Assembly: GCA_963678465.1 (NCBI GenBank)
Contig: OY782858.1
Location: 1,798,001 to 1,862,000 of the forward strand
Direction: 5' to 3'
DNA: 64,000 bases
Source: Paludibacter sp963678465
Lineage (GTDB): Bacteria > Bacteroidota > Bacteroidia > Bacteroidales > Paludibacteraceae
Shown here: in pieces, positions 7,742 through 18,032 of the stretch
Numbering within the stretch: position 1 is the first letter of the stretch
How the letters are laid out: every line of letters begins with the position of its first letter
Position numbers and translations under genes: made by a program
The notes under the pieces: generated by a model
Seen by the model: the letters and a program-made list of their open reading frames with translations, nothing else
What the model was told of the DNA's origin: nothing
Database searches by the model: none

Positions 7742-9505
7742 ATGGAAGTTACACGCATTTTCGATTTGTTGGATAATTACCTCGAAAAGTACCCAACACA
7801 GGAAGTTGCTCTGGCTGCAAAACGCAACGGACAGTGGCGAAAGTTCAGTATTCAGGAATATGTTGAACAAACAAAAAACATAAGTTATGGAATGCTGAAA
7901 GCCGGGATACAACCCGGAGACAAAGTGGGGATTGTAAGCGGAAACAGGCCGGAATGGAACATGATCGACTTTGCCATCATGCAAATTGGTGCTATATCAA
8001 TTCCTATTTATCCCACTATCAGTCAGGAAGATTACAAATACATCCTGAATCATGCCGAAATGAAGATGATTTTCATCGAAGGCAAAGAACTGCGGAACAA
8101 GCTAAAGCCCATATTACCCGAGTTGCAATCAATGAAAGAAATCTACACTTTCGACGATCTGGGTTCCGAATACAAGTACCTTGATCAGCTGATTGAATCT
8201 GGAAAACAAAACCCTGCCCCCGAACAGCTCACAGCCATCAAGGAAAAAATAAAACCCGAAGACATGGCGACCATTATTTATACTTCGGGAACTACCGGAG
8301 TTCAAAAAGGAGTTATGCTTTCGCACAACAATATTGTAAATCAGCTTAAAAGCCTTGAAATGACCCCTGCAAAATGGAGCAACAAGGCACTGAGTTTTCT
8401 ACCACTTTGCCACGCCTACGAACGCGTATTGGTGTACCTTTACCAATACCTGGGCATGTCGGTATATTACGCCGAAAGCCTCGGCACAATTGCCGAAAAC
8501 ATCAAGGAAATAAATCCCACAATGATGACCTGCGTACCTCGCCTGCTCGAAAAAATTTACGATAAACTATATCTTTCGGGCAAAAAACTACCTTTCGCTA
8601 AACGTACTCTTTACTATTGGGCTTTCAATCTTGCCACCAAATACCAACTCGAAGGACTCAGCAGCTGGTACAAAACCAAATACAAATTAGCCGATAAACT
8701 TATTTACTCCAAATGGCGTGAGGCCATCGGAGGCAACTTCGACATTGTTGTTTCGGGCGGATCGGCTATACAACCTCATATCGCTTCGTTTTTCTCGGCC
8801 ATTGGCATGCCGGTTTTCGAAGGCTACGGACTCAGCGAAACATCGCCCGTGTTGGCCGTTAGCCAACGTGGCAAAAATGGTCGTAAATTCGGAACTGTAG
8901 GTCCTGCCCTTCCCGGCATTGAAATAAAACTGGGCGAAAACAACGAAATAATGTGTCGGGGGCACAATGTAATGATGGGATATTACAAAGACCCCGAACT
9001 TACAAAGCAGGTGATCGATGCCGACGGTTGGTTACACACCGGCGACACCGGGAAATTCACCCCCGAGAAACAACTCATTATTACCGGAAGGTTAAAGAAT
9101 ATTTTCAAAACTTCGTTTGGTAAATACGTGAATCCACAGGCCATAGAGTCGAAGTTCACCGAATCGCCCCTGATCGAAAACATGATTGTATTGGGCGAAA
9201 ACAAACAATTTGCAGCCGCCCTTATCTCTCCCGACTTTGTTTATTTAAAGTCGTGGTGTGCCATCCATAAGGTGCCTCATGCTTCAAACGCCGAAATGAT
9301 TGAAAATCCGGTGGTCATAAAACGCTTTCAGGAAGAAGTAAAAAAATACAATCAGTTCTTTGGCGACTTTGAGCAGGTAAAACGCTATCAGATTGTTCCC
9401 GAAGAGTGGACTCAGCCCGCAGGCTTCCTCTCTCCTACCCTCAAAATCAAACGTAAAGTACTCGAAGCACATTACGCCGATAGAATTGAAAAACTATTTT
9501 CATAA
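7742..9505 (+). CDS. Long-chain fatty acid--CoA ligase (AMP-forming)
   Basis: A 587-residue ANL-superfamily adenylate-forming enzyme that activates long-chain fatty acids to acyl-CoA. The phosphate-binding loop YTSGTTGVQKGV lies near residues 180-191, the adenylate motif GYGLSETSP near 360, and the hinge aspartate motif GWLHTGDTG near 429-437. The C-terminal lid ends with TLKIKRKVL, carrying the conserved lysine region. Its length and pattern match the FadD15-like enzymes common in Bacteroidales. No other fatty-acid genes are adjacent, so the role in lipid recycling or synthesis is not fixed by context. Confidence 0.92.
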   Translation: MEVTRIFDLLDNYLEKYPTQEVALAAKRNGQWRKFSIQEYVEQTKNISYGMLKAGIQPGDKVGIVSGNRPEWNMIDFAIMQIGAISIPIYPTISQEDYKYILNHAEMKMIFIEGKELRNKLKPILPELQSMKEIYTFDDLGSEYKYLDQLIESGKQNPAPEQLTAIKEKIKPEDMATIIYTSGTTGVQKGVMLSHNNIVNQLKSLEMTPAKWSNKALSFLPLCHAYERVLVYLYQYLGMSVYYAESLGTIAENIKEINPTMMTCVPRLLEKIYDKLYLSGKKLPFAKRTLYYWAFNLATKYQLEGLSSWYKTKYKLADKLIYSKWREAIGGNFDIVVSGGSAIQPHIASFFSAIGMPVFEGYGLSETSPVLAVSQRGKNGRKFGTVGPALPGIEIKLGENNEIMCRGHNVMMGYYKDPELTKQVIDADGWLHTGDTGKFTPEKQLIITGRLKNIFKTSFGKYVNPQAIESKFTESPLIENMIVLGENKQFAAALISPDFVYLKSWCAIHKVPHASNAEMIENPVVIKRFQEEVKKYNQFFGDFEQVKRYQIVPEEWTQPAGFLSPTLKIKRKVLEAHYADRIEKLFS

Positions 9506-9525
9506 AATCATTCTCCGCAACACAA

Positions 9526-9562
9526 AAAGGCTGTCTCAACACAAAATGAGTCAGCCTTTTTT
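9526..9562 (+). terminator. Rho-independent terminator after the acyl-CoA ligase gene
   Basis: The arms AAAGGCTGTCTCA and TGAGTCAGCCTTT pair over 13 positions with one mismatch and are followed directly by a T-run. Confidence 0.85.
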
Positions 9563-9607
9563 ACATCAAATAAAAAATTCAGCATAATCGGAGTCGCACC
9601 CAACGAA

Positions 9608-9638
9608 GTCGGAGTGCGATTTTCAGTCGCGCCCCGAC
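9608..9638. repeat. REP-like palindromic element, copy A
   Basis: A 31-nt imperfect palindrome with arms GTCGGAGTGCGAT and GTCGCGCCCCGAC around a 5-nt loop. The same element recurs at 23562-23592, 23600-23630 (left arm decayed) and 23743-23773, always between genes. Confidence 0.7.
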
Positions 9639-9741
9639 TGACACGTCAATTTCCAACTCAAAAAGGAATCTACATTTCACATTCTACTTTCTCTTCGTTG
9701 TGATTTGCTTTGACCACGTCGATTTTCAATTCAAAAAATTG

Positions 9742-9749
9742 TATCTTTG
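9742..9749 (+). promoter_or_regulatory. TAnnTTTG promoter motif for the HTCS gene
   Basis: TATCTTTG, exact match, 41 bp before the regulator's ATG. Confidence 0.6.
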
Positions 9750-9790
9750 ACATCACAAACAGCTTTCATCGCAGAATAAACCCGTAAACA

Positions 9791-12700
9791 ATGTCCCGAA
9801 ATATTCAACATATACTTGCCTTACTGGTATTTTTAATTAGCCCGATTGGATATGCTGCTGCATTGCCGATAACCGATGTGAGATATCTGACTCATTCCGA
9901 TGGGCTGAGCAATCATAGGGTATTTACTATTATTGAAGATCAGTACGGTGCTGTATGGATAAGCACAAAAGCCGGCGTTGATCGTTACAATGGCCATACG
10001 ATAAAGAACTATACACTTACCGGAGATTTCTATTTCGGAGATATGGCCGGAAGAACAATCCGGTTGTTTCAGGACAAGCACGGAGATATTTGGGCCTACG
10101 ACAATATCGGACGAATTTATAAATACTCGCCTGTCTATGACCGCTTCGATCAGGAACTGAAGCTTGGAGACTTCATTCACGAGAGCATAATGCTCAACAA
10201 ATATGTCAGAAGCAGCGATGGAAAAGAGCTATTCGGACTTACAAAGGGATTGTATATCAAAGATAAGTCCGGAAGTGTAAAGCCGGCTATGACAGGTGTT
10301 GTGGTAAATGATATGGTCGAAGCAGGCAATACATGGTTTATAGGTACAAGCTCAGGTCTTGGTGTGTTGAAAAATGGGCGGAAGATATCTATGCACCCCT
10401 CATTTAAAAACACGAATATTCAGACTTTATTCTACGACAAAGAAACGGCAAAACTGCTGATCGGGACATTCAATGACGGGCTGCGTCTAATGGATATGTC
10501 CACGCAAAAGGTATCGCACATCCATTCCGAGATTGATATTTTTACGAACCCGATACGGTCTATATTAAAACTAAATGCCAATACGATGGCAATAGGCATA
10601 GATGGTAGTGGAATTTACACGGTAGATCTTCGTAACAATAAAGTAGAACTGCTTATTAATTCCGAAGACAATAATAGCTTTAGTCTCCATGGTAACGGAA
10701 TATACGCCATGCTTAAAGACCAACAAGGCAACCTGTGGGCCGGTAGCTACACAGGTGGAGTATCGCTCATTGGACTTACAGATTCTCCCTCACGTCTTAT
10801 AACTCATGAGAGGGGCAACCTTAATTCATTGGCGAATGATAATGTAAACGCCATAGCCGAAAACATAAATGGCGACATTTGGTACGCTACCGATCGGGGT
10901 GTAAGCATATTTCTGAAGTCGGGACGATGGATTCACACCCTGAACAAGTATGTGGGTGTAACCTTGTGCTCTTCCGAAAACGGTAATATGTTGCTGGGTA
11001 CTTATGGCGAGGGTATTTTTATGCTGGACAAAAACGGGAAAGTGCTGAAACTGCTGAACAAACAGTCGGGCAACCTGACGTCCAATTATATCTTTTCCAT
11101 AAAAAAAGATCACTCCGGCGATTATTGGGTGGGTGCATTGGACGGGGAACTAATGCATCTTGATGGAAATGGAAAACTGAAGCAGCGATATCCCGTCAAT
11201 CAGGTGCTTTCAATTACTGTGATTGACGACTACCGGATTGCGGCGGCTACGGTGGACGGGTTTTATATTATTGACAAGAACAAACACACAGCAGAGCGGT
11301 ATGCCTCTTCGCAGGAACAGATACACAATAATATAAGCGCCTACATTATACCAATGTTATTCAATGCCAACGGGACTGTGTGGTTAGGCACAGAAGGAGG
11401 TGGGCTGAATCTTTATAACCTCAAAACACGGAAGATATTGCGCAGCTACAAATCGTCCGACGGATTGCCTTCGAATGACATATACGGCATCCTGTCCGAC
11501 TCGAAGGGACGCTTGTGGGTAAGCACCGGTAACGGAGTTGCTGTTATCAACGATTCTGTGGTGTTATCATTAAACTATCTCAAAGGCGTAGAAAAAGAAT
11601 ATAACAAGTCAGCAGCCATCCGCTTGAAATCCGGCGATTTTATATTTGGTGGTATTTCAGGAGCCGTAAGGTTTTCGCCCTCCGAGATCAATTTGATAGA
11701 TTACTCTGCCCCTTTACGGATTACCGGATTTACAATCGACGGAATAAGTGAATCGCAAAAAGATAAATTAATGCTTTCGATTCATGAGGGATTGGAAGAC
11801 GGACACATTACTCTTGCCTATAAGCAAAATACTTTTACCGTTAATTTTGAATCCATTAATCTGCGTTATCAGGAAGATATAGCTTATCGGTATATATTGG
11901 AAGGCTATGACAAAGGCTGGAGCGAGGTATCAGTAGCCGGTACTGCCACCTATAAAAATGTAACTCCCGGCAAATACCTGCTGCGAATATGTAGTGTGCG
12001 CAAATGCGACGGCAAACTAATCAACGAGAAGAAAGTAGAAATAGTCGTTTCACATCCCTGGTGGAGTTCATGGTGGGCATGGATTGTTTATGTTTTGCTT
12101 GTCGGTATGGCGGGTTACTTTATTTTTCGCTATAAATGGTATCAGCTCCAAAAACTACACAACGAGGACAAAATACGATTCTTTGTCAATACAGCCCACG
12201 ACATTCGTACTCCTGTCACGCTGGTAATGGCACCCCTTGATGATATCCGCAAAGATGAACAGCTTTCTTCAAATGCTGCTTATCTGCTCGATGTAGCCCG
12301 ACAAAACATCCGCAAGCTGAATACTATCACTACGCAGCTGCTGGAATTTGAAAAAATAGACTCAGGTAATCATTCATTAAAACTTAATACTGTTGATTTA
12401 AGGGATATATTGCAAGAAGAAATCAGCAGTTTCCAGAATGCGTGCGACAAAAAGAACATACAATTATCACTGACCTTGCCCGACTCTCCGGCAAATATGC
12501 TCGGCGACAATCATCTGCTTGAGATGATATTTGATAATCTGATCTCAAACGCATGTAAGTACACCAATGCCGGTGGATACATCAATGTAGTACTTAGTGC
12601 AACCAAAAATAAGGTCACCGCAGAAATAATTGACAGCGGCATAGGAATTCCTCAGAGCGACCATAAACATACTTTTTCTAAAGTGTTCAGGGCACAAAAC

Positions 12701-13741
12701 GCAGTGGATACACAAGAAATTGGTACCGGATTTGGTTTGATACAGGTAAAACGCATTGTAAAAATGCTTCAAGGCACTATAGAATTCAAGTCGGTAGAAG
12801 GAGAAGGTACCACTTTTACTGTCAGCTTTAAACGGGTTTACGACGAAGCAATAAATTCGTCAAGACAAACTCCCGTCAACAGTTTGTCTGATGATGGTGA
12901 TTACCCATTAGCAGGCAAGGTCATCGAGTCGGATCACAATAAAGATGTAACTGTGCTTATTGTGGAAGATAATGACGATTTGCGTCAATATCTCGGAAAA
13001 ACATTTTCGCCGGAGTATAATGTCATTTTAATGCCTACGGCGGATGATGCGTTATCCTACTTGTCGGAGGAATATCCGGATTTGATTATCTCCGATGTGA
13101 TGATGCCCGGAACGCAGGGTGACGATTTTTGCAGGGCGGTAAAAAATAATCCTGAGACAGCCGGTATTCCTGTGATACTTCTGACTGCCAAAACCGGTCA
13201 TGACTCCATCGTGACCGGACTTCAAAAGGGTGCTGACGATTATATTGCCAAACCGTTCAGCACAGAGATTCTGAAACTAAAAGTACGGGGAGCCATTGAA
13301 AACCGGAATCGCTTGCGCAGTTATTTACTCAAGCAAGCCGTAGTACAGGTTACTTCTGATAAGACGACTAATGTGATAGACCATGCGGATGGAAAAAGAA
13401 TAGAGCCTGAATTATCGGCCAGCGACCGCGAATTTATGGAAAGAATCACAGAAATTGTAGTGAGTAATATGAGCAACACAGACTTTAGCATTGACATACT
13501 CTGCCGCGAAATGGCAATGAGCCGAACTCTGTTATATGGCCGGCTGAAGTCACTTACTGGAAAAGCTCCCCAGGAATTTATCAGGATACTTTGTCTTGAG
13601 CGGGCAGCCGACTTGTTGCGGCAAGGAATGTCTGTTACAGATGTAGCCGAAGCAACCGGTTTTATCAACGCTAAATATTTTAGCACCATTTTCAAAAAAC
13701 ATTTTGGGGTACAGCCCAGCAAATTTATCGAAAAAGGATAG
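9791..13741 (+). CDS. Hybrid two-component system regulator (HTCS) of the glucan locus
   Basis: A 1316-residue one-protein signalling system. It has an N-terminal signal peptide (about residues 1-24), a periplasmic sensor made of repeated beta-propeller blades (NIWYATDRG-like repeats) and a Y_Y_Y domain ending near 755. A transmembrane helix lies at about 757-780. The histidine kinase has H803 in HDIRTP and an ATP-binding domain with GTGFGL. The receiver has phospho-acceptor D1102 in SDVMMPG, and the C-terminal AraC-type DNA-binding domain spans about 1212-1312. In Bacteroidota such proteins bind an oligosaccharide in the periplasm and switch on the adjacent utilization locus, here the downstream GH16-susC-susD operon. 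Confidence 0.95.
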   Translation: MSRNIQHILALLVFLISPIGYAAALPITDVRYLTHSDGLSNHRVFTIIEDQYGAVWISTKAGVDRYNGHTIKNYTLTGDFYFGDMAGRTIRLFQDKHGDIWAYDNIGRIYKYSPVYDRFDQELKLGDFIHESIMLNKYVRSSDGKELFGLTKGLYIKDKSGSVKPAMTGVVVNDMVEAGNTWFIGTSSGLGVLKNGRKISMHPSFKNTNIQTLFYDKETAKLLIGTFNDGLRLMDMSTQKVSHIHSEIDIFTNPIRSILKLNANTMAIGIDGSGIYTVDLRNNKVELLINSEDNNSFSLHGNGIYAMLKDQQGNLWAGSYTGGVSLIGLTDSPSRLITHERGNLNSLANDNVNAIAENINGDIWYATDRGVSIFLKSGRWIHTLNKYVGVTLCSSENGNMLLGTYGEGIFMLDKNGKVLKLLNKQSGNLTSNYIFSIKKDHSGDYWVGALDGELMHLDGNGKLKQRYPVNQVLSITVIDDYRIAAATVDGFYIIDKNKHTAERYASSQEQIHNNISAYIIPMLFNANGTVWLGTEGGGLNLYNLKTRKILRSYKSSDGLPSNDIYGILSDSKGRLWVSTGNGVAVINDSVVLSLNYLKGVEKEYNKSAAIRLKSGDFIFGGISGAVRFSPSEINLIDYSAPLRITGFTIDGISESQKDKLMLSIHEGLEDGHITLAYKQNTFTVNFESINLRYQEDIAYRYILEGYDKGWSEVSVAGTATYKNVTPGKYLLRICSVRKCDGKLINEKKVEIVVSHPWWSSWWAWIVYVLLVGMAGYFIFRYKWYQLQKLHNEDKIRFFVNTAHDIRTPVTLVMAPLDDIRKDEQLSSNAAYLLDVARQNIRKLNTITTQLLEFEKIDSGNHSLKLNTVDLRDILQEEISSFQNACDKKNIQLSLTLPDSPANMLGDNHLLEMIFDNLISNACKYTNAGGYINVVLSATKNKVTAEIIDSGIGIPQSDHKHTFSKVFRAQNAVDTQEIGTGFGLIQVKRIVKMLQGTIEFKSVEGEGTTFTVSFKRVYDEAINSSRQTPVNSLSDDGDYPLAGKVIESDHNKDVTVLIVEDNDDLRQYLGKTFSPEYNVILMPTADDALSYLSEEYPDLIISDVMMPGTQGDDFCRAVKNNPETAGIPVILLTAKTGHDSIVTGLQKGADDYIAKPFSTEILKLKVRGAIENRNRLRSYLLKQAVVQVTSDKTTNVIDHADGKRIEPELSASDREFMERITEIVVSNMSNTDFSIDILCREMAMSRTLLYGRLKSLTGKAPQEFIRILCLERAADLLRQGMSVTDVAEATGFINAKYFSTIFKKHFGVQPSKFIEKG

Positions 13742-13838
13742 TTCACCCAATAAAAAACTCTTCGAACCTACAGGTTTTTTCATAAATCTAAAAGAAACCT
13801 CCACTCTACAGCCTTTGACATTCAGTTATTTGCTAAAT

Positions 13839-13875
13839 ATGTCAGCAATCAAACTCTAAATGTCGGCAATCAAAC
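13839..13875. promoter_or_regulatory. Tandem 16-bp direct repeat, probable HTCS operator
   Basis: ATGTCAGCAATCAAAC (13839-13854) and ATGTCGGCAATCAAAC (13860-13875) differ at one base and are spaced exactly 21 bp, two helical turns. They lie just upstream of the TAnnTTTG motif at 13898, with the second repeat ending about 37 bp before the predicted start. This is the usual arrangement for an AraC-type activator contacting RNA polymerase, so I infer this is the HTCS binding site. Confidence 0.65.
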
Positions 13876-13897
13876 CCGATAAGAAGTGTGAGCTTAC

Positions 13898-13905
13898 TAT
13901 TTTTG
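13898..13905 (+). promoter_or_regulatory. TAnnTTTG promoter motif for the glucan operon
   Basis: TATTTTTG, exact match, 22 bp after the direct repeats and about 75 bp before the GH16 ATG. Confidence 0.6.
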
Positions 13906-13979
13906 CGCCAACTCTGCCGGATTTGCTTTGGCAGAAGCTTTACAACTGTGTTTAACTTTAAAGCTATTTTGGTAAGCAA

Positions 13980-14816
13980 ATGAACAAATTCACAACACTC
14001 CTTATCACCCTCGCGTGGGGAACGTGTACAGCCTGTTCGTCGAATAGAGATGAACCCGATGTATCTCCACCCCTGCCAACATCGAATGAAGTCGTCATAT
14101 TTCAAGATGAGTTCAAAACTTTCAATACCTCATTTTGGAATAAAGAAACCCATGCTGCCGGATGGACTAATCAGGAGTTGCAATCCTACGATCCTTCTCA
14201 TGTAACTGTTGGGAAAGACGGCGACAAAACAGTACTGATACTAACAGCCGAACGTAAAAATGGCCTAATTATGTCGGGCAGAGTAAATACAAAAGCGAAG
14301 AAAAGTTTCAAATATGGAAAACTTGAAGCGAGCATCAAACTGCCTAGAACAGCCAACGGACTTTGGCCTGCATTGTGGTTGATGGGCGACAATAACAAAG
14401 AATGGCCTGCCTGCGGCGAAATAGACATTATGGAAATGGGAGATGCGGAAGGAATAAAATCGGGCAATACAACGAAACGTGTCAATACAGCTCTTCATTT
14501 CGGCCCTGATGTCAAAAATCACGAACAGCAATATTTTAGCTCTAATGCTACTGCGAATCTGCAGGACGGCAATTACCATCTATACACAATGGTTTGGGAC
14601 GAAAATAAAATTGCAGTGTCTATTGACAACATTCCCTTTAATACATTTGATATAAAAAACAATCCCTATTTTCATGGCAATTTCTTCGTTTTACTGAATC
14701 TGGCAGTTGGTGGCGCATACACCGGTATAACCAATATTTCGGGAATAACTGCGTTGAAGGAGGGCGAAAAAGCAGCTATGTATATTGACTGGATAAAAAT
14801 TATTGAGACTAAATAA
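13980..14816 (+). CDS. GH16 endo-beta-glucanase lipoprotein (laminarinase/lichenase type)
   Basis: A 278-residue glycoside hydrolase of family 16. The catalytic motif EIDIMEM places the nucleophile at E147, the assisting D149 and the acid/base at E152. The N-terminus is a lipoprotein signal with probable lipidated C19, followed by SSNRDEPD, an acidic stretch like the surface-export signal of Bacteroidota. Family members cut internal beta-1,3 or mixed beta-1,3/1,4 bonds; agarase-type GH16 enzymes are less likely given the glucan-style motif and the GH3 partner. It is the first gene after the putative operator and lies 12 bp before susC, so it probably trims polysaccharide at the cell surface before uptake. 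Confidence 0.88.
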   Translation: MNKFTTLLITLAWGTCTACSSNRDEPDVSPPLPTSNEVVIFQDEFKTFNTSFWNKETHAAGWTNQELQSYDPSHVTVGKDGDKTVLILTAERKNGLIMSGRVNTKAKKSFKYGKLEASIKLPRTANGLWPALWLMGDNNKEWPACGEIDIMEMGDAEGIKSGNTTKRVNTALHFGPDVKNHEQQYFSSNATANLQDGNYHLYTMVWDENKIAVSIDNIPFNTFDIKNNPYFHGNFFVLLNLAVGGAYTGITNISGITALKEGEKAAMYIDWIKIIETK

Positions 14817-14828
14817 TCTATAATACAC

Positions 14829-17800
14829 ATGAAAGAAAAAGTAATTTCAAGAACAGTGTTGTGTGGAGCATTGCTTTTAGGTATCGCAACAATGGCTACG
14901 CCAGTTGTAGCGTTTGCCCAACAGGCTACTACACAGAACGGTGTCTCGCTAAAAAAAGTGGCGGGAACTGTAAAGGACGAAGGAGGCCCGGTAATAGGCG
15001 CTTCTGTTATGGAAAAAGGGACCACCAATGGCACCACTACGGATGTCGAGGGCAGGTTTACACTGAATGTAAAAGCCGGTGGAACCTTAGTGATTAAATA
15101 CTTAGGTTACAAGAGTGCCGAGGTAAATGTGTTGTCCGAATCGATTTCAGTGAAATTGGAACAGGATAACAAAGTTCTGAATGAGGTTGTAGTTACTGCA
15201 TTAGGCATTAAACGCGACCGTAAAGCTTTAGGCTATGGTTTAGAGGAAGTGAAAGGCGGAGTATTCGAAAAGGCGAAAGAAACAAATGTAATCAATTCGC
15301 TTGCAGGTCGGGTAGCCGGTCTTGTGGTGAGTCAAACAGCAGGTGGTGCTTCCGGATCAACCCGCGTAATTCTTCGTGGAGCAACAGAAATGACAGGTAA
15401 CAACCAACCGCTTTATGTAATAGACGGAGTACCGTTGGATAACTCAAATTTTGGTTCGGCAGGAACTAGCGGAGGTTACGATCTGGGCGATGGTATCTCA
15501 TCGATCAACCCTGATGACATTGAAAGCATGTCGGTGCTAAAAGGTCCCGCCGCTTCAGCGCTCTACGGTAGCCGCGCAAGTCATGGTGTAATTCTTATTA
15601 CTACCAAAAAAGCCCGGAACGAACGTTATTCGGTGGAATATAACGGAACGCTTACTGTTGATAACCAATTGTCTAAATGGAATAACATTCAGCAGACTTA
15701 TGGAATGGGAAGCAATGGTAGTTACAGCATTGATGCCGTGTCAAATACGAACAAGAGCTGGGGTCCAAAAGCGGATGGTGGCAATATGTTACGATATTTT
15801 GACGGTACCGAGCATCCGTATCTCATAATACCGGACAATACTTCGGGATTCTTCCAAACCGGTCTGACTGCCAACAACAGCGTTACAGTATCGTCCAGTA
15901 ACGGAAATACCGGGCTGCGTTTTACGCTTACTGACTTAAGGAATAAAGATATAGTTCCAAAAACAAACATGGGTCGTAACATCTTTAATCTTAGAGCAAA
16001 CACTACATTAAAGAAGGTGGATCTTGACTTCTCGGCCAACTACACGCATGAAAATGTACAAAACCGTCCGGCATTGGGCGACAGTAAGTCAAACATTGGT
16101 AAGAATCTTATGACGCTTGCTAACACTTACGATCAGGCCTGGTTGCGCACCTATCAGGATGAAAACGGAGAATATTCCAATTGGAATGGTATGGATCCAT
16201 ACAATGTGAATCCTTACTGGGATGTGTACAAAAACTCAAACGAATCGAAGAAAGACCTGTTCCGCCTCCATGGTTCGGCCGTATGGAACATCGGGTCGCA
16301 TCTCAAAATAAAAGGTACCGGTGGTGCCGAACTCAACTGGTTCAACTTCCAGGATTTCAAAGCACCAACTACGCCCGGGTACGAAGCCGGTTATCTTCAG
16401 AACAACCAGTTCCAAAACAAAATGTACAATTTTGAATTGATTGCTACCTATAATAACCGATGGAAAGATTTTGATTTTACAGGTACTGTAGGAGCTAACT
16501 TGTACAAGATTGATAAACAAACGTCCATAATCACTGCACAGGATATGCAGATACGCGATGTGGTAGCTCTTATGAGTTTTAACGAAACCAGTCTTCAGGA
16601 GAATAGCTACCGTAAGCAAATTAACTCTGTATTCGGAGCTGTGAATTTAGGGTGGCGTAACCTTGTTTACCTGGATGCTACAATTCGTGGAGATAAATCA
16701 TCAACACTTCCTGTAAACAACAATACTTATGTTTATCCTTCGGTATCGGGTAGTTTTGTATTTTCCGAACTACTTAAGCGCAACGATATACTACCTTACG
16801 GAAAAATGAGAATGTCGTGGGCACAGGTTGGATCAGATACAGACCCTTACAAACTGGGACTTGTATATTCCAAGTCGAAGTTCACTTATCCTGGTTATAC
16901 TATTGGTTACATCGACAATGAGGTGATACCTAACAAAGACCTTAAACCAACGAGAACCAATTCGTTTGAAGTAGGTTTTGAAACAAAATTCCTGAACCAA
17001 CGTTTAGGCTTGGACTTTACTTATTACAACCAGATTTCACAAAATCAGATTATCGGTATGGCTTCGAGCTGGACAACAGGTTACCCTTACCGTTTGATTA
17101 ATGCTGGTGAAATCCAGAATCAGGGTATTGAGGTAGCACTTAACACACGTCCGGTGCAGGCTGGTGATTTTTCGTGGGATTTGAATCTGAATTTTTCGAA
17201 AAACAACAATAAAGTAAGGGAGCTTACCGATAACATGGATATGTTTGAGCTTGAAAAAGCATCGTGGCTTGATGTGCAGGTAGCTGCAAAAGTAGGTGAG
17301 AATTTTGGTTCAATCGTTGGTCCTGATTTCAAACGCAATGATGATGGGCAAGTTCTTATCGATCCTGCTACCGGTCTGCCTGTGTACGACAAAAGCAACC
17401 ATGTGCTGGGTAATGCCTCATGGGATTGGACAGGAGGTCTCAATACAACATTTAAATATAAAAATATTGGTTTGACAGCTTTGTTCGATGTAAAAGTTGG
17501 AGCTGATCTTTATTCTATGTCGCAACGTGCGGCTTATGAATCCGGAAAAAGCTTGGCTACATTAGACGGTCGTGAGGCATGGTACAAATCGGAAGAAGAA
17601 CGTCAGGCAGCCGGAATTGCTAAAGGTTCAGCTTCGTGGAATCCAACCGGAGGTTTCGTTTCTCCGGGTGTAATCGATAATGGAGATGGAACCTATCGCC
17701 CAAATGACATCAAAATCAATCCTGAAACTTATTGGATGAGTGTGAGCCGCAATGCTCCGGCAATGTTCATTTATGACAACTCTTACGTGAAATGCCGTGA

Positions 17801-18017
17801 AATCACCCTTAGTTACCAGTTCCCTAAAAAATGGTTAGGCAAGGTTATTCAGGATATGTCACTCTCTTTTGTAGCACGCAATCCGTTCATTGTATGGAAA
17901 AATATTCCTAATATCGATCCTGATTCCAACTACAATAACACGACCGGTATGGGACTTGAATATGGTTCACTACCGTCGCGCAAAAGCTATGGTATTAACC
18001 TTTATGTAAAATTTTAA
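14829..18017 (+). CDS. SusC-like TonB-dependent outer-membrane transporter
   Basis: A 1062-residue SusC/RagA-family protein. A signal peptide (about 1-31) is followed by a carboxypeptidase-regulatory-like beta-sandwich (about 42-115), a TonB-box-like NEVVVTALGI segment, a plug domain containing LYVIDGVPLD, and a C-terminal beta-barrel ending in the aromatic residue F. It imports oligosaccharides into the periplasm using TonB energy, with the downstream SusD as a lid. Length is typical. Spacing to susD is 15 bp, consistent with one transcript. Confidence 0.95.
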   Translation: MKEKVISRTVLCGALLLGIATMATPVVAFAQQATTQNGVSLKKVAGTVKDEGGPVIGASVMEKGTTNGTTTDVEGRFTLNVKAGGTLVIKYLGYKSAEVNVLSESISVKLEQDNKVLNEVVVTALGIKRDRKALGYGLEEVKGGVFEKAKETNVINSLAGRVAGLVVSQTAGGASGSTRVILRGATEMTGNNQPLYVIDGVPLDNSNFGSAGTSGGYDLGDGISSINPDDIESMSVLKGPAASALYGSRASHGVILITTKKARNERYSVEYNGTLTVDNQLSKWNNIQQTYGMGSNGSYSIDAVSNTNKSWGPKADGGNMLRYFDGTEHPYLIIPDNTSGFFQTGLTANNSVTVSSSNGNTGLRFTLTDLRNKDIVPKTNMGRNIFNLRANTTLKKVDLDFSANYTHENVQNRPALGDSKSNIGKNLMTLANTYDQAWLRTYQDENGEYSNWNGMDPYNVNPYWDVYKNSNESKKDLFRLHGSAVWNIGSHLKIKGTGGAELNWFNFQDFKAPTTPGYEAGYLQNNQFQNKMYNFELIATYNNRWKDFDFTGTVGANLYKIDKQTSIITAQDMQIRDVVALMSFNETSLQENSYRKQINSVFGAVNLGWRNLVYLDATIRGDKSSTLPVNNNTYVYPSVSGSFVFSELLKRNDILPYGKMRMSWAQVGSDTDPYKLGLVYSKSKFTYPGYTIGYIDNEVIPNKDLKPTRTNSFEVGFETKFLNQRLGLDFTYYNQISQNQIIGMASSWTTGYPYRLINAGEIQNQGIEVALNTRPVQAGDFSWDLNLNFSKNNNKVRELTDNMDMFELEKASWLDVQVAAKVGENFGSIVGPDFKRNDDGQVLIDPATGLPVYDKSNHVLGNASWDWTGGLNTTFKYKNIGLTALFDVKVGADLYSMSQRAAYESGKSLATLDGREAWYKSEEERQAAGIAKGSASWNPTGGFVSPGVIDNGDGTYRPNDIKINPETYWMSVSRNAPAMFIYDNSYVKCREITLSYQFPKKWLGKVIQDMSLSFVARNPFIVWKNIPNIDPDSNYNNTTGMGLEYGSLPSRKSYGINLYVKF

Positions 18018-18032
18018 TCATCTGAAAAAATA

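Noticed and set aside
13755..13782. AACCTACAGGTTTTTT after the HTCS gene as a terminator
   Set aside because: The stem is only 5 bp with a tiny loop; too weak to list.
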